Of a stretch of 5,751 bases of DNA, positions 1 through 4,173 are shown one piece after another. The DNA lies in the NCBI GenBank assembly GCA_937907975.1, contig CALEQS010000035.1:1-5751 (forward strand), given 5' to 3'. The DNA comes from an uncultured Clostridia bacterium (lineage in GTDB: Bacteria > Bacillota > Clostridia > Oscillospirales > Oscillospiraceae). Made by a program: the position numbers and the translations under genes. How positions within the stretch are numbered: the stretch's first letter is position 1; the number at the start of each line of letters is the position of its first letter. The notes beneath the pieces were generated by a model. That model was not told where the DNA came from. It saw only the letters and a program-made list of their open reading frames with translations, and made no database searches.

Positions 1-95
1 TTGACCGGCCGGACATCGGCGGCCAGCTCTGGGAGGTGCGTGCCATCCAGCGCTGGCCCAGCCACCGCAAGCTGATGCTCCAGCGGGTGAGGTGA
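1..95 (+). CDS. Phage head-tail connector / head completion protein, C-terminal end (partial)
   Basis: An open frame enters from the left edge (first full codon at position 3) and stops with TGA at 93-95, giving about 30 residues that begin DRPDIGGQLWEVRAIQRWPS. The stop lies 4 bp before the next start, as expected for an upstream operon member. The GGQLWEV..IQRWPSH..L.L pattern resembles the C-terminal end of small beta-rich head completion or head-tail adaptor proteins, and the position just before a tail terminator-like gene fits. With so little sequence the family cannot be fixed. It could also be another minor structural protein. Confidence 0.5.
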   Translation, partial: DRPDIGGQLWEVRAIQRWPSHRKLMLQRVR

Positions 96-99
96 GAAA

Positions 100-495
100 A
101 TGACAGAGGATGAATTGAAGCTCTGCGACGGCAGAGCGGCGGTGTATGCGGCCCTTCGGGCGCAGCTGGCCGGGCTGGATGTGCCCTTGCGGTCGCTCTG
201 GGCGCGCACTCCGACAGCAGGGGAGTGCGTCAGCTGGGGCGAGTGGGCCAACCGGAGCACTGAGCAGGCGGTGGTGGATGAGCTCATCTATCAGGTGAGC
301 GTCCGCGCCCAGCGCTTCGACCGCCTGCATGAGCTGTGCGGCGGCGTGAACCGGGCCATGCTGGCGCTGGGGCTCCGGCGGGTCTATTCCTCGCCGGACA
401 GCTATGAGAGCGCGGGCGAGGGCGCGTACACCAAGACCTTCCGGTTTGGCCGGAAGGTGGACAAGCGGTTCTTTCACGAGAACACGGATCAATGA
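100..495 (+). CDS. Putative tail terminator / tail completion protein
   Basis: A 131-residue protein starting at an ATG preceded by a GGTGAG ribosome binding site about 4 bp away. Tail terminators cap the tail tube and join it to the head. Support is partly positional: it lies between a connector-like gene and the tail tube gene, and its size is right for this class. The middle (residues about 57-95) contains the strand-helix pattern seen in these proteins: VVDELIYQVSVRAQ, then a helix ending GGVNRAMLALGLRR, then a Y-S-S-P-D turn. The C-terminus (TKTFRFGRKVDKRFFHE) is a basic beta-like strand. No signal peptide or membrane segment is seen. An alternative label in databases would be minor capsid or minor tail protein. 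Confidence 0.6.
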   Translation: MTEDELKLCDGRAAVYAALRAQLAGLDVPLRSLWARTPTAGECVSWGEWANRSTEQAVVDELIYQVSVRAQRFDRLHELCGGVNRAMLALGLRRVYSSPDSYESAGEGAYTKTFRFGRKVDKRFFHENTDQ

Positions 496-514
496 GAACT
501 GAAAGGATGATTTG

Positions 515-928
515 ATGGCAACTCAGGGTTTTTCCACCATGGGAATTGATGTGAAGGTGGGCGAGACCGCCCTCAACTATGTCACCGACATCGGCGACAT
601 CGGCGCGGCGCCCTCCGAGCTGGACGCTACCTGCATGAAGGACAGCATGAAAAAGACCGTGCCCGGCGTGCAGGACACCAAGGCATTTGAGGTGACCTTT
701 CTCTTTGACAACTCTGCCGTCGACAGCGATTACCGGGTGCTGAAGAAGGTGCAGGACGCGGGCAAGGCTGTGGCTGTCGAGGTGGCCTTCCCCGACGGCA
801 CCAAATTCACCACCACCGGCTATGTCTCCGTCATGGTCAGCGGCGCTAAGGTGGACGAGCTGGTCAGCGCCAAGCTGACCGTCAACCTGCAGAGCGAGTG
901 GAAGGTCACGGACCCGGCGGGCAAATAA
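515..928 (+). CDS. Major tail tube protein
   Basis: A 137-residue structural protein predicted to polymerise into the tail tube around the tape measure protein. The ATG at 515 is preferred over an in-frame TTG at 512 because AAAGGA (502-507) lies 7 bp before the ATG. Features typical of phage tail tube proteins are visible: an N-terminal stretch leading to DIGDIGAAPSELDATCMKDS (residues about 25-44), where the theme 'G-x-P-x-x-L-[DE]-x-T' precedes a lysine-rich loop; an EVTFLFDNS strand; a region containing PDGTKFTTTGYVS; and a final strand rich in V/L/T (LTVNLQSEWKV). The length fits small siphovirus tube proteins. A 340-bp gap separates it from the next tail gene, unlike the tight spacing elsewhere. 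A tail tube rather than a capsid role is inferred from pattern and order. Confidence 0.8.
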   Translation: MATQGFSTMGIDVKVGETALNYVTDIGDIGAAPSELDATCMKDSMKKTVPGVQDTKAFEVTFLFDNSAVDSDYRVLKKVQDAGKAVAVEVAFPDGTKFTTTGYVSVMVSGAKVDELVSAKLTVNLQSEWKVTDPAGK

Positions 929-992
929 GCGGGGCACGGGGCGCACTGCCCTGCTGAAAAAGGGCGGCTTTCTGAAATCACGATGCTCTCTA

Positions 993-1157
993 CCTGTCAT
1001 CCTGAGACTGCAGGCTCCCCTTTTTGTCATTCTGAGGAGCGAAGCGACGAAGAATCTTACAGCACAGGCATTCTACATGGAGAATGCTTCCTGTCGGAGA
1101 CAGGTGTTTTAAGATCCTTCGCTGCGCTCAGGAGGACAGGGGGGCGCTCAGGATGAT
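993..1157. repeat. Nested inverted-repeat (REP/MITE-like) element
   Basis: Outer arms: TGTCATCCTGAG at 995-1006 faces CTCAGGATGA at 1148-1157. Inner arms: 1025-1058, starting TGTCATTCTGAG and ending GAAGAATCTT, faces 1111-1138, starting AAGATCCTTCGCTGCGCTCA and ending GGACA; pairing is good but has gaps. Inside the inner arms are two perfect small hairpins: CATTCT/AGAATG (1069-1074 and 1081-1086) and CCTGTC/GACAGG (1090-1095 and 1099-1104, loop GGA). The whole can fold as a long stem closing a loop with two hairpins. The core resembles a dispersed intergenic repeat that I recall from gut Clostridia and other bacteria. No transposase and no clear target-site duplication is visible. Confidence 0.75.
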
Positions 1158-1192
1158 GATTGGAGCTTTGAGGTTTGCACTGCACTAAACTT

Positions 1193-1228
1193 GGCTCTCC
1201 CTTCGGGCTCACTCCCCGAGGGGAAGCC
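1193..1228. repeat. Imperfect palindrome (GGCTCTCCC...GGGGAAGCC) of dispersed-repeat type
   Basis: GGCT at 1193-1196 pairs with AGCC at 1225-1228. The inner part TCCCT (1198-1202) pairs with AGGGG (1219-1223) with one wobble, and GGG 1205-1207 pairs with CCC 1215-1217, leaving a 7-nt loop. One mismatch and one bulge are needed. The left half, TTGGCTCTCCCTTCGGG, matches from memory a common intergenic palindromic repeat of Faecalibacterium-like genomes. The stem is followed by only four T residues (1229-1232), so it could act as a weak terminator or attenuator on the + strand, about 40 bp before the next start codon. A mobile repeat remnant is the more likely reading. Confidence 0.5.
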
Positions 1229-1268
1229 TTTTGCGGACCCATACTGACATAGAGAAAGGACAACACAC

Positions 1269-1661
1269 ATGAAAACATATTTTTCCCTCCGGGCGGGGGA
1301 TGTGGAATACCGGCTGCGGCTGACCATGGCGGGCCAGCGCTCGCTGCGGGAGAAGTGGGGCGAGGACATTCTGACCTTCCTGCTGTCCGCCGCGGCGGAC
1401 AGTGACCGGCTGTGCGACCTGCTGGGTGAGGCTCTGCGCTGGCCGGGCAATGAGAACGCCGTTCAGGACGGCGCGGCGCTCTATGATGCGCTGGTGGACG
1501 AGGGCTGGCAGGGGCAGGACGCCTTTGCGGCTCTGGCCTTCGACCTGGGCTGCGCCTCCGGACTGCTGACCGACGAGCAGACACAGCAGCTGAAGGACGC
1601 GGTGGCCGGCGCCTATGGCGCGGCCTTTGCGGGCCTTGCCGGCATGACCGGCGATGAATGA
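1269..1661 (+). CDS. Putative tail assembly chaperone, upstream partner (gpG-like)
   Basis: A 130-residue protein starting at ATG with AAAGGA (1255-1260) 8 bp upstream. The N-terminus MKTYFSLRAGDVEYRLRLTM has the 'F-x-x-x-x-G-x-x-Y-x-L-R-L-T' beta pattern found at the start of many phage tail assembly chaperone proteins in Firmicutes. The rest is mainly helical and acidic, with LREKWGEDILTFLL (about residues 26-39) and an A/L-rich end. Tail assembly chaperones coat the tape measure protein before tube polymerisation and are normally encoded between the tube and tape measure genes, exactly as here. It overlaps the next gene by 8 bp, in the +1 frame relative to it. Function is inferred from order and N-terminal pattern; sequence divergence in this class makes the exact family uncertain. 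Confidence 0.65.
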   Translation: MKTYFSLRAGDVEYRLRLTMAGQRSLREKWGEDILTFLLSAAADSDRLCDLLGEALRWPGNENAVQDGAALYDALVDEGWQGQDAFAALAFDLGCASGLLTDEQTQQLKDAVAGAYGAAFAGLAGMTGDE

Positions 1662-2043
1662 GGAGAAACTGCTCCGGGAGGCCCGCATCCGTTCGGTGGC
1701 GGAGCCGGAGGAGATGACCTTCGGCGAGCTGGCCGGAGAGCTGGAGCTGGGGGCGGAGCGGGAGCGCCGCTTTCTGCAGGCGCTGGCACTGGTGGCCTAC
1801 CGCCATGCGGTGCTGACCGCCCGGGCGCTGGCGGGCCAGAGCCTGCCCCCGGTGGGGGAGGCATTTCCCTTCTGGACGGAGGAGGAGCTGCTGGCGGCCC
1901 GGGCGGAGCACTACCGGAGCATGATGGAGCGCCTTGCCGGACGGGGGCGCGGAAAGGAGCGGAGCAATGAGCAAGGAAAAGACGGCCGCCGGGGCGGACA
2001 GGCAGCTCAAGGGACTGAGCGGCCGGCTCAAGACGGTGAGTGA
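1654..2043 (+). CDS. Putative tail assembly chaperone, downstream partner (gpT-like)
   Basis: A 129-residue protein starting with ATG inside the last codons of the preceding gene (overlap 1654-1661). No good ribosome binding site precedes it, so translation probably depends on reinitiation or on a frameshift from the upstream gene. A stop in this frame at 1645-1647 limits any frameshift to about 1648-1661. Visible features are an acidic helical N-terminus (EEKLLREARIRSVAEPEEMT), a helix with ALALVAYRHAVLTARALAG, and then a GEAFPFWTEEELLAARAE motif (residues about 69-86) of a kind I recall from proteins just before tape measure genes in gut Clostridia phages. The last 25 or so codons overlap the tape measure gene by 77 bp and encode a low-complexity G/R/Q/E-rich tail that may have no function of its own. 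Confidence 0.6.
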   Translation: MNEEKLLREARIRSVAEPEEMTFGELAGELELGAERERRFLQALALVAYRHAVLTARALAGQSLPPVGEAFPFWTEEELLAARAEHYRSMMERLAGRGRGKERSNEQGKDGRRGGQAAQGTERPAQDGE

Positions 2044-3358
2044 CCGGCTGAGCGCGGTGGGTGCCGCGGCGGAAAAGGCGGTCAAGCGGGTGTCGGCCAC
2101 GGTGAGTGCGGCGGCGGCCAGAAGCACCAGGCAGGTGCAGAGCGTGGCCGCTCTGCTGGAATTTGACGAGATCAACCGGCTGAAGGAAAAGACGGTGAGT
2201 GCGGGGCGCACCTCCGGCGGCCGCAAGAGCGGTTCGTCCGGCAAAAAGACGGGGACAAAGGTGAAAACGAAGACCGGCCCCTCGGCGGCGGGTGCGTTTG
2301 ATATGGACCTCTCGCTGGGCGGCCCGGCGAAAAAGGCGGGCGCAGATTTCTGGGCGCAGTTCGGGCTGGGCCTGCGCAGTGTGGACGACGGGGGCTTCTC
2401 CGCCGGCGGCGGATTCCTCAGTCGGCTGGCTCAGGGCATTTCCAACGCCTTCGGCAGTGTGAAGGACTGGGTGCGCCGCCACATCTGGGAGCCGATCCAG
2501 TCCGGCTGGAGCGGCCTGGCCGGGGTGGTGGTCACCATCGGTTCCGTGCTGAAGAACGGCCCCGGTGAGCTGTGGGAGCGCTTTAAGAGCGCCTGGCTCG
2601 GCGGCGACCGGAGCGTGGGCATTCTGGACTTTCTGCGCAATGGGGCGGCCGTCCTGTGGTCCGGCTTCAGCGCCCTTTGGGGCAGTCCGAGCGCGGGCAT
2701 CACGGACTTTCTGCGCAACGGAGCGGCCGTCCTGTGGTCCGGGTTCAGTGCGCTCTGGGGCAGTCCGAGTGCGGGCATTCTGGACTTCCTGCGCAACGGC
2801 GCGTCCAGCCTGTGGAACGGCTTTGCCGCCGGATGGGGCAGCCGCGCCGTCAGCATTGTGGACACGCTGCGCAATGGAGCGGCCGCGCTGTGGAATGGCT
2901 TTGCCGCCGGATGGGGCAGCCGGGGCGTCAGCATCGTAAACACGCTGAAAAACTCCGCCGCCAGCCTATGGGAGCAGTTCCGCTCCGGCTGGGCCGGGAG
3001 GACGCTGGGGCTGAAGATCTCATATAATAGCAATGTGGGCGGTGTCAAAAAGGCGGTCTACCGGGCGCTGGGCCTGAGCGGCTGGCCCAGCATCTCCTTT
3101 GCCGCCCGGGGCGGCGTGTTCCGCAGTGCCACGCTGACCATGCTGGGCGAGGCGGGCACCGAGGCAGTGGTGCCGCTGGAGAACAATACCGGCTGGATGG
3201 ACGTGATGGCCCAGAAGCTGGGCGATAAGATGGGCGCCGGCGGCGGCGGAAGCATCACCGTGCCGGTGTATATCGGCGGCGAGAAGCTGGCCGAGGTGGT
3301 GGTGGATGCGCTGAATGCGCAGACGCGCTGCACCGGTGTCAATCCGCTCTATGCATAA
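1967..3358 (+). CDS. Phage tail tape measure protein, short, with tandem repeats
   Basis: A 463-residue protein, the scaffold that sets tail length. The ATG at 1967 is chosen over an upstream in-frame TTG (1934) because AAAGGAG (1953-1959) sits 7 bp before it. Regions: alanine/lysine-rich helix or coiled coil (about 10-62); EFDEINRL motif (65-72), which in related tape measure proteins appears as a 'FDEINKL' signature; basic G/S/K linker (79-109); segment with VKDWVRRHIWEPIQSGW (about 165-181); six tandem units (191-348) with invariant W, F, W; and a C-terminal part with ARGGVF (380-385) followed by MLGEAGTEAVVPLEN, a hallmark ending of tape measure proteins. It is short for this class. By the 0.15 nm per residue rule it would specify a tail of at most about 70 nm. 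It overlaps the preceding gene by 77 bp; the next gene follows after 12 bp. Confidence 0.85.
   Translation: MSKEKTAAGADRQLKGLSGRLKTVSDRLSAVGAAAEKAVKRVSATVSAAAARSTRQVQSVAALLEFDEINRLKEKTVSAGRTSGGRKSGSSGKKTGTKVKTKTGPSAAGAFDMDLSLGGPAKKAGADFWAQFGLGLRSVDDGGFSAGGGFLSRLAQGISNAFGSVKDWVRRHIWEPIQSGWSGLAGVVVTIGSVLKNGPGELWERFKSAWLGGDRSVGILDFLRNGAAVLWSGFSALWGSPSAGITDFLRNGAAVLWSGFSALWGSPSAGILDFLRNGASSLWNGFAAGWGSRAVSIVDTLRNGAAALWNGFAAGWGSRGVSIVNTLKNSAASLWEQFRSGWAGRTLGLKISYNSNVGGVKKAVYRALGLSGWPSISFAARGGVFRSATLTMLGEAGTEAVVPLENNTGWMDVMAQKLGDKMGAGGGGSITVPVYIGGEKLAEVVVDALNAQTRCTGVNPLYA
2537..3010 (+). repeat. Six tandem in-frame repeats of 78-84 bp in the tape measure gene
   Basis: Units start at 2537 (84 bp), 2621, 2699, 2777, 2855 and 2933 (78 bp each), encoding residues 191-348. 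Unit 1 of the regular five begins ILDFLRNGAAVLWSGF. With numbering from that I, every unit including the degenerate first one has W13, F16 and W20, and position 5 is always L and position 7 always N. Units 2 and 3 are nearly identical (10 of 78 bases differ, only one codon change alters the residue). Units 4 and 5 share a second half reading NGFAAGWGSR. The first and last units are the most diverged, as expected for arrays that grow and shrink in the middle. Tape measure proteins are known for W/F-spaced repeats. Confidence 0.9.
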
Positions 3359-3370
3359 GGAGGCGGGAAT

Positions 3371-3733
3371 ATGGCGATCTGTTTTGGCGGCGTAGAGATG
3401 CCCGCCCCCAAGCTGAACGGCGGCCTGGTGGAGACTTATGAGGACGTGTGGAGTGCCGACACCGGCCGCAACAGCGCCGGGCGTATGATGGGCACGCTGG
3501 TGACGACCAAGGCCAAGCTGAAATTCAGCTGGAATGCTCTGAGCTGGGCAGATGCGGCGAAGATCAAAAACGCAATCTATGGCGCCGGTTTCACTACCTG
3601 CACCTATCCCGGCGTGGACGGCCAGGACCACACAGTGAGCGGCTATTTCGGCACACCCAGCTTCAGTCAGTACAGCTGGCAGGACGGTCTGCGCTGGGCC
3701 ACGTCCATTACCGTGGACTTTATTGAGCGGTGA
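3371..3733 (+). CDS. Small phage tail protein, DUF6711-like
   Basis: A 120-residue protein; AAGGAGG (3357-3363) overlaps the tape measure stop and lies 7 bp before the ATG. It begins MAICFGGVEMPAPK, then has SADTGRN (28-34), KAKLKFSW (47-54), YPGVDG (79-84), YFGT (92-95) and ends ITVDFIER. The pattern 'MAIx-x-G-V-x-x-P-x-P ... D-x-x-R-N-x-x-G-x-M ... K-x-K-L-x-x-x-W ... T-Y-P-x-x-x-G ... F-I-E' matches what I remember of the DUF6711 family, found next to tape measure genes in gut Firmicutes phages. The function of that family is not established; position and beta-rich character suggest a distal-tail or tube-end component. It is the only tail gene after the tape measure gene here. The family assignment is from memory. 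Confidence 0.65.
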   Translation: MAICFGGVEMPAPKLNGGLVETYEDVWSADTGRNSAGRMMGTLVTTKAKLKFSWNALSWADAAKIKNAIYGAGFTTCTYPGVDGQDHTVSGYFGTPSFSQYSWQDGLRWATSITVDFIER

Positions 3734-3745
3734 GGAGGTGAGGAG

Positions 3746-3970
3746 ATGACGGAGATCGTCGTGGCCCTCATCACCGGCGCGGTCACTTTGCTGGGGGTGC
3801 TCGTCAGCAACGGCAGAGGGCAGGCCGTGACGGACGCAAAGCTGGAGGAGCTGACTCGCGAGGTGCGGGAGCACAACGGCTTTGCCCGGCGGATGCCGGT
3901 GGTGGAGGAGCAGATCAAGGTGCTCAACCACCGCATCACCGATCTGGAGCGAGGAGGAGAGATACATTGA
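3746..3970 (+). CDS. Small TM plus coiled-coil protein of the lysis cassette (XhlA-like role possible)
   Basis: A 74-residue protein with AGGAGG (3733-3738) 7 bp before the ATG. Residues about 4-21 (IVVALITGAVTLLGVLVS) form one hydrophobic membrane segment; residues about 30-69 are charged and heptad-like (LEELTREVREHN, VEEQIKVLNHRITDLE), predicting a coiled coil. The 'HN...VEEQIKVLNHRI.DLE' ending is common in small proteins just ahead of holin genes in Clostridia phages. The hemolysin XhlA family, which supports holin-endolysin lysis in Bacillus PBSX, has the reverse order (coil first, membrane segment last), so this is a functional comparison and not a family match. Its stop codon overlaps the holin start by 4 bp. 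A role in lysis or in anchoring the holin is inferred from context only. Confidence 0.6.
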   Translation: MTEIVVALITGAVTLLGVLVSNGRGQAVTDAKLEELTREVREHNGFARRMPVVEEQIKVLNHRITDLERGGEIH

Positions 3971-4173
3971 ATCGAACGTATTGGAAGAGCTGGCTGTCCT
4001 GTGCCCTGATCCGGGCGGTCAAGACTGTGGCACAGACTGCGGTTGCCACCATCGGCACCGGCGCGGTGCTGAGCGGCGTGGACTGGGTGGCAGTGGCCAG
4101 CGCGTCACTGCTGGCCGGTGTGCTGAGTCTGCTGACCAGCGTGGCCGGACTGCCTGAGTGCAAGGAGGAATAA
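3967..4173 (+). CDS. Phage holin, r1t type
   Basis: A 68-residue membrane protein that would form lesions in the cell membrane and let the endolysin reach the wall. It starts with TTG at 3967; the GAGGAGGAGA tract at 3951-3960 provides the ribosome binding site and there is no in-frame ATG that would give a better start. The sequence follows the Lactococcus phage r1t holin pattern: 'N-R-T-[YF]-W-K-x-W', then RAVKTVAQTAVATIG (about 16-30), VDW (38-40), and the end ASASLLAGVLSLLTSVAG. Two hydrophobic segments are visible, about 21-36 and 41-61, joined by a short turn. TTGA joins the previous stop and this start, so translation is likely coupled. The endolysin ATG follows the stop with no gap. 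The weak TTG start may keep holin level low. Confidence 0.8.
   Translation: MNRTYWKSWLSCALIRAVKTVAQTAVATIGTGAVLSGVDWVAVASASLLAGVLSLLTSVAGLPECKEE

Larger units (their letters stand above)
929..1268. other. Gene-free gap inside the tail operon, filled with palindromic repeats
   Basis: These 340 bp between the tail tube gene and the first chaperone gene contain no credible coding frame on either strand; the minus-strand frames crossing it run across real genes and look like shadows. From left to right I see a short GC-rich stretch with weak pairing (GGGCA 932-936 with TGCCC 947-951), the nested inverted repeat at 993-1157, an unremarkable stretch at about 1158-1190, the hairpin at 1193-1228, and finally the ribosome binding site AAAGGA at 1255-1260 for the gene at 1269. 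I see no convincing sigma-A promoter, so transcription of the downstream tail genes probably has to read through. Confidence 0.75.

Noticed and set aside
512..517. TTG at 512 as start of the tube protein
   Set aside because: The ATG at 515 has better spacing to AAAGGA and is a stronger start codon.
932..971. Possible terminator after the tube gene (GCCC 948-951 with GGGC 962-965, or GGGCA 932-936 with TGCCC 947-951)
   Set aside because: Stems are only 4-5 bp with 10-nt loops and there is no T run, so I do not call it.
284..1030. Minus-strand frame of 248 codons opposite the terminator and tube genes
   Set aside because: The tube gene on the + strand is convincing; the antisense product is compositionally biased and starts in the repeat region.
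1160..1260. Promoter for the downstream tail genes
   Set aside because: I found no pair of -35 and -10 boxes with proper spacing that stands out from chance.
1934..1969. TTG at 1934 as start of the tape measure protein
   Set aside because: No ribosome binding site precedes it, whereas AAAGGAG lies 7 bp before the ATG at 1967.
1057..2244. Long minus-strand open frame (395 codons) covering the repeat gap and both chaperone genes
   Set aside because: It is rich in P/R/A/S low complexity, runs antisense to well-supported genes and begins in a repeat. High G+C produces such shadow frames.
2537..3010. Evenly spaced repeats considered as a CRISPR array
   Set aside because: The repeats are contiguous, without spacers, in frame, and encode a conserved W/F/W protein unit.
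1613..3048. Further long minus-strand frames (1613-2482 and 2431-3048)
   Set aside because: Antisense to the chaperone and tape measure genes; the second simply mirrors the tandem repeats.
3020..3967. Minus-strand open frame of 315 codons opposite the tape measure end, the DUF6711-like gene and the coiled-coil gene
   Set aside because: It crosses three + strand genes that each have clear ribosome binding sites; its product is His/Gly/Ala-rich without recognisable motifs.
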